Below, piece after piece: positions 13,931 to 21,766 of a stretch of DNA of 21,923 nucleotides (position 1 is its first letter; each line of letters opens with the position of its first letter). The stretch covers positions 1 to 21,923 of IMG/VR virus record IMGVR_UViG_3300032275_000621. One strand, written 5' to 3'. The DNA is from a virus. Under the pieces are notes generated by a model. The model was not told the DNA's origin. It did no database searches and saw nothing but the letters and a program-made list of their open reading frames with translations. The position numbers and the translations under genes were made by a program.

Positions 13931-14272
13931 ATGCTGATATCGCTTTCCTCAATAAACGCAGGAAGTTTCACCTTCCTTGATATAAACGCTGCCCTGCCGC
14001 GAGAAGGAAGCCGCAGGCTTTCCCGGACCGCCACACTTGACGGCGGTGCTGTCATTACAGATGGAGGCGTAACGGATGCCGACAGGAGTTTTGACTTTAC
14101 TGCGATACAGGCACCGGAAGACACCATTGAAACCCTATGGGCGATGTTTCAGGCTGAAGACCTGGTGCACCTATCTTGCCCGGAGGGTGTGTTTACGGGG
14201 TACCTGCAAAGAGTAAAAATAACCGCTTCCGGCGTAAATATAAGCTTTATGGTTCACGAAAAATTGACATAA
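13931..14272 (+). CDS. Small tail protein downstream of the tape measure
   Basis: 113 aa, beta-rich, with ending GVNISFMVHEKLT. It begins with LISLSSINAGSFTFLDINAA and has DADRSFDFTAIQAPEDTIETLW in the middle. It sits where lambda gpM lies, just after the tape measure, and its size (lambda M is 109 aa) and strand pattern suit a tail-tip ring protein, but I see no decisive motif. ATG 13931 is four bases after the previous stop. AAAGG lies very close before it and AGGGA is 12-13 bases upstream. TTG 13919 is an alternative. Confidence 0.6.
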   Translation: MLISLSSINAGSFTFLDINAALPREGSRRLSRTATLDGGAVITDGGVTDADRSFDFTAIQAPEDTIETLWAMFQAEDLVHLSCPEGVFTGYLQRVKITASGVNISFMVHEKLT

Positions 14273-14276
14273 AAAG

Positions 14277-14349
14277 CAGGTGATGGGTCATAGGTAATTG
14301 ATATAACCATCCTTTACCCAAAACCTATTACCTATAACCCCTTACCCAG
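14277..14349. repeat. Intergenic inverted repeat element, copy 2
   Basis: The gap 14273-14367 holds a second copy of the 8766 element: CAGGTGATGGGT (14277-14288) is identical, and TTACCTATAACC followed by CCTTACCC recurs. An inverted repeat ATAGGTAAT (14290-14298) with ATTACCTAT (14327-14335) forms the hairpin, using different but again complementary arms. A strong AGGAGAGGG for the next gene follows directly. Confidence 0.7.
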
Positions 14350-14367
14350 ATTTTAGGAGAGGGAAAA

Positions 14368-14799
14368 ATGGCAATCGTTGTAACGGTCCCCAACCACTAC
14401 AAGTACCTGCTCAAAACAAAGCAGATAGACGAGTTGAACGATACGTATAAGATCATCCTGATGAATACGACATTTGCTTATAACAAAGATACTCACGCAG
14501 AGCTTGCAGACGTGACGGCGGACCAGTTGGCAACGGGGAATGGTTATACCCAGAACAGCAAGACCTTGACCGGAGTTTCTGTAACAGAAAACGATACCAC
14601 GGACAAGGCTGAAACAAGATGGTCAAATGTATCCTGGACGGCTTCCGGCGGATCCATCGGGCCAAGCGGCGCGGCGATTATTTATAACGACACAGTTACG
14701 GGTAAACCGATTGCCTGCTGTATTGATTTCGGGGTTGATAAAACGGCTGAAGACGGCACGGGGTTGTTGATCGAGACACCTGGACTTGATCTATCGTAA
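14368..14799 (+). CDS. Phage virion-associated protein, Ala/Gly/Thr-rich
   Basis: 143 aa. It opens MAIVVTVPNHYKYLLKTKQI, then NDTYKIILMNTTFAYNKDTH, ELADVTADQLATGNGYTQ and a beta-rich end with GGSIGPSGAAIIYNDTVTG. I recognise the layout as a common conserved phage protein found near tail or fibre genes, but its function is not known to me. It may be a fibre or head/tail surface subunit. It has a very strong ribosome binding site (AGGAGAGGG), so high expression is likely, as for a virion component. Confidence 0.7.
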   Translation: MAIVVTVPNHYKYLLKTKQIDELNDTYKIILMNTTFAYNKDTHAELADVTADQLATGNGYTQNSKTLTGVSVTENDTTDKAETRWSNVSWTASGGSIGPSGAAIIYNDTVTGKPIACCIDFGVDKTAEDGTGLLIETPGLDLS

Positions 14800-14817
14800 A
14801 GGCAAAGGCGGAAGTCC

Positions 14818-16857
14818 ATGACGACATTTTACCTTGATCCTGCAGGTGGAAATGATTCAAACGATGGGTCCACCTGGGCGCTGGCCTGGAAAACGATTAC
14901 CACCGGCGCAACAGCGGCAAGGATCACCCCAGGGGATACGATCAAGGTTGCAAAATCCCCGAACCCAACCAGTATCGGAAGCGCAACATGGAATAACCTG
15001 TCCAAAACCGTTACCCTTGCCTCGGCTTTGACCGCAAACGTGGAGCTGTGTGAAACGGCGTGGTCAGCGACTGCGAACATAGCTGTCATAACAAGCACCA
15101 CCTATCGAAAAGAAGGCAGTAATAATATACAAATCACGCCTGCCGGAGCCTTTACCACCGGGAAAATGGCATATAAGGCACTCGGGAGCGCGGTTAATTT
15201 TTCGGCATATCAACAGCTTTCTTTCTGGATTCGAACAAGCGCGGTTGTGGGGGCCGGTGTATTAAAGCTGTGCCTTTGTTCTGATACAGCCGGAGACACG
15301 ATTGTAGATGAATTCGTTATTCCGGCGATTGATTCCTCTGCATATAATTACCCCTTTACCATAGACAAAGGTTCAGCGCTCGGCTCATCCATTCAATCCG
15401 TGGCCCTTTATGCAATCACCGACCCCGGTACAACAGTTTTCATGCTGGACAATATTATCGCCTGCAAGGCGAGCAGTGCTGCCGATGCCTTGAGCCTGAC
15501 AAGCCTCATATCGAAGAATTCAGCAGCCAGCGGCGGGGATGAAGGCTGGTACCCGATACAGTCCATCAACGGCACGACGATATTGTTGGACAACGGGCCG
15601 CCGACTGTAGCAAGTTCAGGCCGCGGCTATTACGGAACGACTGAAACCGTGACGACATACCGACGGGAAGGTTTCAGAGTCGCATACACCGCCTGCACAA
15701 TTCAGGATTCCGGAACAGCCGGAAGTCTGATCGAGTTCCAGGGGGGCTATAATACGTCCACCGGGAACCAGGACGGCGAAACCTATTTCGACGTGGGTTC
15801 AGGCAGGGGCGCCGGGATTGATTTTACAGGCAAAAGCTACGTTCTGACCAACAGACTGAACATGGTCCGGGCTGCTTATGCCGCTTATTTTGCTTCTGCT
15901 GCATCTTTTTGTGAAATGATCGCCCACAGCCTGTGCGGCAACGGAAGCGCCGGTGTTTACATCTACGGGGTGAGTTGTTGCAAGGTTGACGTAAAAAACG
16001 CCAACAACAATTCCGGCTCGGGTGTTTTGTATGCGGGCACAAATAACGTCGGCAACGAAATCACCCTGGTCAATGCCAATAACAACAACAATAGCGGGAT
16101 ATCGATTGCAGCGGCCTACGCGAACAAACACACAGCGGAGAATGTTTGTAACAATGGCGCCTCTAATATTTTACTCGGGACAAACTCGATCCGGAACACA
16201 TTCAAAATAACGAACAGTAAAAATTCCGGCGCCTACGGCTTTTCTTTTGATACCTCCCCTGCCCTGGATAATAAAATCAGCGGAACAACCACAGCATCAA
16301 ACGCCAGCGGAGCTGTAACGGCTGCATCTCCGGGCACCCAGTTTTTCAGGAGCTGCACCTTCGGAGAAACCATCAAGGTTGCAAACCAAACGGCCTGGCT
16401 GAATGGCAGGGTTTGTTTGAACGCCCACGACGGATCACCGGATAATAATTATATCTACACTGACGGCGGAATCATCAATTCCCAATCGTCCGTGAGGCAC
16501 ACGGCGGCCGGGATTGCATGGCAATTATCGCCGATATCCGCAAATCGGAGCGCCTACTATCCACTTTTTATGTCGCTGGCAAAAATCGCGGTTGCCGCAA
16601 GCACGCAGGTGACTGTCACGTGCTGGTTCCGAAGAACCAACACCGGAATCACCGGAAAGCTTGTTTGTCGCGGCGGGCAGATTGCCGGGGTCAGTGCGGA
16701 CGTTTCCGTCTCGATGTCAGCGGCGCAGGACACCTGGGAACAACTTACCATCACCTTCACGCCGACGACTGCGGGCGTGGTGGAGATTGAAGCCCTGGCC
16801 TACGGCGGCACAACTTACAGCGTTTATATTGACAACCTCGAATGCAGCCAAGCATAG
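14818..16857 (+). CDS. Tailspike/tail fibre-like protein with beta-helix and carbohydrate-binding-like modules
   Basis: 679 aa. The N-terminus YLDPAGGNDSNDGSTWALAW, then ARITPGDTIKVAKSP, is the opening turn typical of right-handed beta-helix proteins. Residues ~75-220 (SFWIRTSAVVGAGVLKLCLC, MLDNIIACKA) look like a jelly-roll carbohydrate-binding module inserted in the helix. The helix resumes at ~250 and at ~385-500 shows short repeats with Asn-rich ladders (NANNNNNSGISIAAAYANKH). The C-terminus (~570-679; QDTWEQLTITFTPTTAGVVE, SVYIDNLECSQA) is a second binding-like module. The likely role is receptor binding or depolymerase at the tail tip; no catalytic site can be assigned by eye. The start ATG 14818 follows AAAGGCGGAAG. 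Confidence 0.72.
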   Translation: MTTFYLDPAGGNDSNDGSTWALAWKTITTGATAARITPGDTIKVAKSPNPTSIGSATWNNLSKTVTLASALTANVELCETAWSATANIAVITSTTYRKEGSNNIQITPAGAFTTGKMAYKALGSAVNFSAYQQLSFWIRTSAVVGAGVLKLCLCSDTAGDTIVDEFVIPAIDSSAYNYPFTIDKGSALGSSIQSVALYAITDPGTTVFMLDNIIACKASSAADALSLTSLISKNSAASGGDEGWYPIQSINGTTILLDNGPPTVASSGRGYYGTTETVTTYRREGFRVAYTACTIQDSGTAGSLIEFQGGYNTSTGNQDGETYFDVGSGRGAGIDFTGKSYVLTNRLNMVRAAYAAYFASAASFCEMIAHSLCGNGSAGVYIYGVSCCKVDVKNANNNSGSGVLYAGTNNVGNEITLVNANNNNNSGISIAAAYANKHTAENVCNNGASNILLGTNSIRNTFKITNSKNSGAYGFSFDTSPALDNKISGTTTASNASGAVTAASPGTQFFRSCTFGETIKVANQTAWLNGRVCLNAHDGSPDNNYIYTDGGIINSQSSVRHTAAGIAWQLSPISANRSAYYPLFMSLAKIAVAASTQVTVTCWFRRTNTGITGKLVCRGGQIAGVSADVSVSMSAAQDTWEQLTITFTPTTAGVVEIEALAYGGTTYSVYIDNLECSQA

Positions 16858-16877
16858 GCCGGTGAATAGGTGAAACG

Positions 16878-17438
16878 ATGAGAAAGTCAAAAGTTTGGGT
16901 CCAGATTTTTTTATTTGTCGTTTCGGTGCATCTGGCATGGGACGCCAACAAGGAACCTAAGCTCAGCGGGTACAAGCTCTACTACGGCAAGGCAACCCGG
17001 AATTACAGCGTTGTCGTTGATGCCGGCAAGGTAACGGATTACGTGCTGACAGGGGTTTCGGAAGACAATCCCATTTTCTTTGCTGTAACGGCTTATGACA
17101 CAAGCCGCAATGAAAGCGCCTACTCAGAAGAGCTGGAATGCGCTGTGGTTAAAGAAGAAATCACCGGGACGGGAAAAGCAACCATCACCAATACTGTCAC
17201 GGGGTGGGCGTCTTCGACGACAAAACAGCTTTTCGTCATCGAGAAAAACAGAAATAGATCGCTGACAATAACTTTAACGCCGGAAGACCCAAGCAATTTC
17301 GTTTCAGCGGTTCGGCTCAATGGAAACTTGTTGACGCTCACGGCCCCGAAAATAACGATCGAGAACATCACCGGGGACCACCTCTTGAATTTTGACATAA
17401 AGAAATTGTTCGCACCTTCAGGCGCAACGGTGAAATAA
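16878..17438 (+). CDS. Fibronectin type III protein with hydrophobic leader
   Basis: 186 aa. A short basic/hydrophobic start (MRKSKVWVQIFLFVVSVHLAW) runs straight into an Fn3 domain at ~17-92: WDANKEPKLSGYKLYYGKA, YSVVVDAGKVTDYVLTGVSE, and FFAVTAYDTSRNESAYSEEL, all textbook Fn3 strand signatures. Residues ~95-186 are a second beta region of unknown type. In tailed phages Fn3 domains usually decorate virion proteins. The leader would suggest export, yet it supplies strand A of the Fn3 fold, so it may be only a hydrophobic strand. The start ATG 16878 has AGGTG upstream. Confidence 0.78.
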   Translation: MRKSKVWVQIFLFVVSVHLAWDANKEPKLSGYKLYYGKATRNYSVVVDAGKVTDYVLTGVSEDNPIFFAVTAYDTSRNESAYSEELECAVVKEEITGTGKATITNTVTGWASSTTKQLFVIEKNRNRSLTITLTPEDPSNFVSAVRLNGNLLTLTAPKITIENITGDHLLNFDIKKLFAPSGATVK

Positions 17439-17444
17439 AACGCC

Positions 17445-18584
17445 ATGGCATTGCCGACTTTTAATAATTTAAAGGGCCTGGACGTATCCTTCAACGGAGA
17501 GCCGTTCTGTAATGTCTCGATAGGTAACGGCAGCCTTGACGGCCTGGATACGGCTTACGAAGGGGAACCGTTTTCCGGAACCAAAGCGGCCAGCGGCGGC
17601 GGTGTCGATATACAACCGGACCCGGGCCTTATAACGGCAAGCGGTTTTTTTGCCGGGCTTAAAATAAATTTACCCAGCGCTCCGGGGGTGATTGCATCGG
17701 CTGGCGTGTGCGGGAATATCAGTGTTTTCGAATCCGGCGAAATAAGACCCGAACCTGGAACGGTAGCGGCAACAGGGCGGGTTGAAGGCATCATGATGGT
17801 GATACCTTCGCCAGTGGGCCTGGCAGGTGCGGAAGGCACGTGCGGCGGTGTTGTAATCGCAGCCGTTATGCAACCGGCGCCGGGTGAAATAAGCGCCTCG
17901 GGGGCATTCTCATGGATCGGACAAAAAATCAGTCCGCCGGCGGCGCAAATAGTCAGCGGCGGGAATATATCCGGCATGCTCTGTGTTTTGTCGGCAACAC
18001 CTGCCACGGGGCTTTTGACGGGCGGAATAGCGGGCATTCGGTGTGTTTCCGTTACAACCGGGGTGCAGCGGCGGTATGAATGCAAGATTCAATGTGTCGG
18101 TTTTGACGACATCATCGTACCGGTCTCGGCATTTTCGTCAAGGCAGCGCCATGGATACCCGTCGTATTCGGAAATAACGATACCGGGACTCCAGCACTTT
18201 GTGGAACTGGCTGCGCGGCATGAAGGATATCTTGTGGTATCGGCCATCATCGCAAAAGGGAACGAAATTTTATTGAGGGAAGACATTTTTAACGCCCCTA
18301 TCGATAAGATGACCATTACGGGAAATCAGTCCCTTCAGCACATGGTGTTGTCCGGCACCCGGCCTGCAGAAGAAAACCCAGGGCCACAAACAGCACCTTT
18401 GCGCGGGATCGTTTACCGGTGTCTTTCATATGGAAAGCTGGCGTTACGGGCTGCGGTTACGGACCTGTACTTGAAACCCGGTGATACGGTCACCTATGAC
18501 GGCGACAGCTTTACCGCAAGAACCATCACGCATACTTTTTCACCCACAGGGGCTTTCATGGAAGTCAGGGAGTCGGATGTATGA
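17445..18584 (+). CDS. Tail tip-associated protein with seven ~21-aa repeats
   Basis: 379 aa. The N-terminus has two related halves (LDVSFNGEPFCN and LDTAYEGEPFSG). Residues ~58-203 hold about seven units of 21-22 aa following PxPGxIxASGxxxGI (for example PDPGLITASGFFAG, PEPGTVAATGRVEG, PAPGEISASGAFSW), probably short beta turns stacked in a fibre-like rod. Residues ~210-300 (CKIQCVGFDDIIVPVSAFSS; GYLVVSAIIAKGNE) match the whole of the next gene product, so a domain is shared between neighbours. The end (GDTVTYDGDSFTARTITHTF) is a further beta domain. Function unknown; likely virion tip. The start ATG 17445 has only a weak ribosome binding site. Confidence 0.68.
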   Translation: MALPTFNNLKGLDVSFNGEPFCNVSIGNGSLDGLDTAYEGEPFSGTKAASGGGVDIQPDPGLITASGFFAGLKINLPSAPGVIASAGVCGNISVFESGEIRPEPGTVAATGRVEGIMMVIPSPVGLAGAEGTCGGVVIAAVMQPAPGEISASGAFSWIGQKISPPAAQIVSGGNISGMLCVLSATPATGLLTGGIAGIRCVSVTTGVQRRYECKIQCVGFDDIIVPVSAFSSRQRHGYPSYSEITIPGLQHFVELAARHEGYLVVSAIIAKGNEILLREDIFNAPIDKMTITGNQSLQHMVLSGTRPAEENPGPQTAPLRGIVYRCLSYGKLALRAAVTDLYLKPGDTVTYDGDSFTARTITHTFSPTGAFMEVRESDV

Positions 18585-18614
18585 AGTATAGAGTATGAAG
18601 TATGAAGTATGAAA
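18579..18614. repeat. Short tandem repeat GTATGAA(G)
   Basis: GTATGAAGTATAGAGTATGA and two further TATGAAG/TATGAAA units form a degenerate 7-8-base tandem repeat that overlaps the stop codon (TGA 18582-18584) of the preceding gene. The next gene's GGAGG follows after 16 bases. Possible replication slippage or a mobile short-repeat insertion. Confidence 0.6.
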
Positions 18615-18639
18615 CGGTTGGATTTTCATTGGAGGAATA

Positions 18640-18933
18640 ATGAGCGCAACTGTTGTGAACTGTAAGATGACAAAGACGGGACTGACAGACCTCATGATTC
18701 CCATCAGTTCTTTCCAGGTTTTCAGGCGGCGAGACGGGACGCTCGGCTTGCAGGTTACAACCCGCAGATTTGATCTTTCGGGGGCAATTGCAGACAGGGC
18801 AAGGGGCTATGTTGTCGTAACCGCAACCATTGATGGGGCAACGGAAGAGATCGGGACAGCCAAAGTAACCCGGATACGGCTTGATGAAGGCCCGATGAAT
18901 AAATCGATCACCATCCAGGCGACGGCGGAATAA
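18640..18933 (+). CDS. Small protein homologous to the C-terminal domain of its neighbour
   Basis: 97 aa with VNCKMTKTGLTDLMIPISSF, FRRRDGTLG, then RARGYVVVTATIDGATEEIG and NKSITIQATAE. It aligns by eye with residues ~210-297 of the 379-aa protein encoded just upstream (shared CK, G-D--IP-S-F, R--GY-VV-A-I, and a final S/TIT strand). This suggests tandem duplication of a beta domain, perhaps forming a homo- or hetero-oligomeric ring or collar at the tail tip. A strong GGAGG precedes ATG 18640. I do not know the family's name. Confidence 0.7.
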   Translation: MSATVVNCKMTKTGLTDLMIPISSFQVFRRRDGTLGLQVTTRRFDLSGAIADRARGYVVVTATIDGATEEIGTAKVTRIRLDEGPMNKSITIQATAE

Positions 18934-18935
18934 AC

Positions 18936-20540
18936 ATGGGAAAAGGTGAAATCATATCCGGCGGCGAAGATGGCCAGTACCAGGTGAGACTGAAATACTT
19001 CCGGGATACGCTTAACGAAAAACTGGCCCTGCTCGATTCGAAAATTGCCGAACAGGAAGTAAAGATTGGTGAATTGCCGGAAGGCAAGGACCGTAACCGG
19101 GCAAAACTGACACTTGTGGTGCTTGAACAGGAAAAAGAACTTTTCAAGGCCCTGCCGGAAGATCCGGAAATAGATGCGTGGTGCGCGGATTTGTCAGAAG
19201 CCCTGTCCGGAGCGGTTGGAATGATCGAAATCGGCGGACAGCTTTCACCCGGCAAGGTGATGATCCGCCCAGGTTATAACGGCAGAGCGGACTTTGACGC
19301 GGGGCGTGACGGGCAACTCGTGCACTTTCTAGCCCTGAAACCCTGGCTGGCACTTTACAATTTTGTCCTGATGCCCGGTTGGCAAAAGTGGATGCCGACA
19401 TATCGGGTCGGGACGATCACGGAAATTGATGAAGACACATGCAGCGTTACAATCGATAGCGTCATATCCATCCATCAAGGCCTCGATGTGACCGGTCAAA
19501 ATAGTTTGTCCGGCGTGGCCATTGAATACATGAATTGCAATGGAGCGGCTTTCGAGGTCGGAGACCGGGTGATCGTGGAGTACCGAAACCGCTCCATCGA
19601 AGATGACGAAACGCCGGTTGTAATCGGGTTTGAAACCAACCCGAAGCCTTGCGAATGCAACATTCGGATAAAAATAAACGGGAACACCCCGACAAAAATC
19701 AAGACGGTTTATCTTGTGGAACAGGAATCCGGGAAGGTGCACACGGCAAGCAGTCACGCGCCTATCAGTCCGCCCTCCCCTCTGCACGCTTATGATGTGT
19801 GCGGACCGTTCAGTAAAGTGGTTTTTCCGGCAAAACTCTATCTGGCCAAGATAGACGGGACGGGGGATGCCATGTTTGAGTTCTGGTGCGAATGTGAGGA
19901 CGGAGAGCCGGACCATGAGCATTTCGGGTCAAGCATATACCCGAACGAATACCCATACGGGAGTTACCTTTCCGGAGGGCTCAGGGGCCATGAGTCGCTT
20001 CCGCATACCCGGGAGGTTGTCGCAAAAAAGATCGAACGGGCACAATATGCAGCCACGTTGACGGAGCGCCCGGAGTTGGCAACGGTGCATAATTTCGCAA
20101 ACATGAAAGTCCTTATGATCGCGCTTTATCAAAAGCTGGATGATGAGGGGTGCGGAGAACTGATACCAGTTACGGATAAAAAGTATTACCCGCAGGTATG
20201 GCAAGGGTTTTACCCGCAGGTCCCCGGAGGTGCATATCCTCCAGATACCGACTGTCCGGGCTGGGGAGTGGGGAACCAATGCGAATCGGGATATTTCGGA
20301 GAGGAGTTCGGCGACCCGATTTATGATGATTTTGCTGCACAATACACGGGCGGCGCCCTGGTGCCGAATGATGCCGTAGCCATTTTCACGGACGAAGATG
20401 GACTGAACCCGGCGCATACGACGTGGGAATGGAAGATACAGAATTTTTACCCGCACCCGGAACCCGACTTTGTTCCGCGGTATGAAGACGGGGCCTTTTG
20501 GAGGGTGTCTGCTGTGGACACGCCGATTGACAGGATATAA
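18936..20540 (+). CDS. Coiled-coil phage virion protein, baseplate/tip-like
   Basis: 534 aa. It begins GKGEIISGGEDGQYQVRLKY, an opening seen in phage tip proteins with an OB-like strand. A coiled coil follows at ~20-75 (TLNEKLALLDSKIAEQEVKI; RAKLTLVVLEQEKELF). Residues ~150-235 are a compact beta domain with PGWQKWMPTYRVGTITEIDE, DTCSVTIDSV, YMNCNGAAFEVGDRVIVEYR and PVVIGFETNPKPCEC. The C-terminal half contains many Asp/Glu/Pro and FYPQVPGGAYPPD. The mix is consistent with a trimeric tip or fibre-attachment protein; I do not recognise a precise family. It is the last large structural gene, and starts two bases after the previous stop. Confidence 0.68.
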   Translation: MGKGEIISGGEDGQYQVRLKYFRDTLNEKLALLDSKIAEQEVKIGELPEGKDRNRAKLTLVVLEQEKELFKALPEDPEIDAWCADLSEALSGAVGMIEIGGQLSPGKVMIRPGYNGRADFDAGRDGQLVHFLALKPWLALYNFVLMPGWQKWMPTYRVGTITEIDEDTCSVTIDSVISIHQGLDVTGQNSLSGVAIEYMNCNGAAFEVGDRVIVEYRNRSIEDDETPVVIGFETNPKPCECNIRIKINGNTPTKIKTVYLVEQESGKVHTASSHAPISPPSPLHAYDVCGPFSKVVFPAKLYLAKIDGTGDAMFEFWCECEDGEPDHEHFGSSIYPNEYPYGSYLSGGLRGHESLPHTREVVAKKIERAQYAATLTERPELATVHNFANMKVLMIALYQKLDDEGCGELIPVTDKKYYPQVWQGFYPQVPGGAYPPDTDCPGWGVGNQCESGYFGEEFGDPIYDDFAAQYTGGALVPNDAVAIFTDEDGLNPAHTTWEWKIQNFYPHPEPDFVPRYEDGAFWRVSAVDTPIDRI

Positions 20541-20556
20541 GGGGGCAGAATCAACC

Positions 20557-20943
20557 ATGGAAAGCTGGGTCCAGATAGCACTTTCTTTAGGGGCGTTTAC
20601 CATCGTCAATCTGTCTGCAACGGCGTTTCTCATCGGAAAGATCGTGCAAACCGTCAAGGAACACGGGGAGCAGATCGAAGAGATAAAAGAGGAATACTGC
20701 AAGATCAAAGACAGGCTGATCCCGTTAAACGGAGATAATAGGTTGATTACGGTCAAAGAATGTGCAGCCAAGCAGGCCGTTATCGTATTGGGGATCGCGG
20801 AGATTAAAAGCATGCTTAACATTGCCGATCAACGCCATGAAGACCGGATGTCCAGAATTGAGGCAAGACGGGATGAGCTCGTGGCATTGGTTTTTAACCT
20901 GACAGGAAAACTTGACGGGGTCAAAGGAGGGCCAAGAAATTGA
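20557..20943 (+). CDS. Holin-like membrane protein with coiled coil
   Basis: 128 aa from ATG 20557 with AAGGGGG nearby. One N-terminal transmembrane segment (~4-26; VQIALSLGAFTIVNLSATAF) is followed by a charged coiled-coil (KTVKEHGEQIEEIKEEYCKI shape) and a helical end with HEDRMSRIEARRDELVALVF. The layout (single N-terminal TM, long soluble helix) and the position immediately before the endolysin suit a holin-type or pinholin-type membrane protein. The upstream in-frame extension to 20470 lies within the preceding gene and is unlikely. Its stop overlaps the endolysin start (TGATG). Confidence 0.62.
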   Translation: MESWVQIALSLGAFTIVNLSATAFLIGKIVQTVKEHGEQIEEIKEEYCKIKDRLIPLNGDNRLITVKECAAKQAVIVLGIAEIKSMLNIADQRHEDRMSRIEARRDELVALVFNLTGKLDGVKGGPRN

Positions 20944-21392
20944 TGGATTTTATAACATTGACACAAGAAGCAACGGAAAAGGTTTTTCTTGCCCTGGTGG
21001 TCTGGCGCGAGTCCCGGGGGGAATCGAACGAAGGAAAGGCGGCGGTGGCATCAAGCATTTTGAACCGCGTGCACAGGCCGTCATGGTGGGGGCATGACGT
21101 ACTCACGGTTGTTTTCAAAAAATGGCAGTATTCGTCCTTGACTGACCCAAAAGATAAGCAGCTTGCGACATGGCCGCAAAAGTACGCTCCGGACTGGATC
21201 GAGTGTTTGCAGGTCGCAAGCAATGCCGTTGACGGGATACTGAAAAATCCGGTTCCTGGTGCGGATGGATATTACGATGTATCCATACCGGCGCCCGACT
21301 GGGCAACGCCCGAAACGTTTGTCAGGCAGATCGGGAAGTTGAGGTTTCACAATCTGGACCATGACATTGAAAAAGAGGAGTTAAAAACATGA
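20943..21392 (+). CDS. SleB-family cell wall hydrolase (endolysin)
   Basis: 149 aa. The motif VVWRESRGESNEGKAAVASS followed by ILNRV (~18-42) is the signature of the SleB/hydrolase-2 fold, with the Glu in WRESRGE as the likely catalytic acid; the W and H-rich stretch RPSWWGHDV follows. The family cleaves peptidoglycan glycan strands as a lytic transglycosylase. No signal peptide is seen, so release by the upstream holin-like protein is expected. ATG 20943 is chosen over TTG 20940 and lies 11 bases after AAAGGAGGG. The C-terminal half (VSIPAPDWATPETFVRQIG; FHNLD) fits the family. Confidence 0.85.
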   Translation: MDFITLTQEATEKVFLALVVWRESRGESNEGKAAVASSILNRVHRPSWWGHDVLTVVFKKWQYSSLTDPKDKQLATWPQKYAPDWIECLQVASNAVDGILKNPVPGADGYYDVSIPAPDWATPETFVRQIGKLRFHNLDHDIEKEELKT

Positions 21393-21742
21393 AAGCATTA
21401 ATTCTGGGATTCATCATCATCATCATTGTTGTTTTGTTGTCAATTGCGCCGGCTTCGGCAGCGCCTTTTCTGGTGTCGGACCCAGTAGCGTCGGCAATCG
21501 GCGCATCTTTTGAGATACAAGATAAAGCCGGAGCCGTTATTGCCGTAAAAGCCAACCAGGCTGACGGGTCGATCCACTATGACCTGCAAAATGTCACTGT
21601 CGGCATCAACACCTGGCAGATCAGATATGTGGCCGATAACGGGGTGTGGGGTAAAGCGTATACCGCTTTCATCCCTTTCGACTTCAAGAGACCTGGAAGT
21701 GCAATCGACCCTATAAAGGGGCTGCGACTTGCAACGGAGTAA
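21389..21742 (+). CDS. Secreted small protein with an Fn3-like domain
   Basis: 117 aa with a signal peptide: MKAL, hydrophobic core ILGFIIIIIVVLLSIAP, and an ASA-type cleavage site near residue 24. The mature part has PFLVSDPVASAIGASFEI, GSIHYDLQNVTVGINTWQIR and TAFIPFDFKRPGSAIDPIKG, a beta-sandwich pattern similar to small Fn3-like domains found in phage and bacterial cell-surface proteins. It overlaps the endolysin stop by four bases (ATGA), so it is part of the lysis operon. It might act in outer-membrane disruption or as a virion/envelope protein; this is unproven. Confidence 0.68.
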   Translation: MKALILGFIIIIIVVLLSIAPASAAPFLVSDPVASAIGASFEIQDKAGAVIAVKANQADGSIHYDLQNVTVGINTWQIRYVADNGVWGKAYTAFIPFDFKRPGSAIDPIKGLRLATE

Positions 21743-21766
21743 TCAAGTTCGAAGGATTGTGATGGC

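Noticed and set aside
19929-20822. 297-codon frame on the - strand
   Set aside because: It lies opposite the coiled-coil virion gene and the holin-like gene, both of which have better start signals and protein character; it is an antisense shadow.
21743-21766. tRNA fragment or att site suggested by AGTTCGAAGG
   Set aside because: Only a few bases resemble a T-loop; no acceptor stem or CCA end follows and no matching repeat occurs elsewhere in the window.
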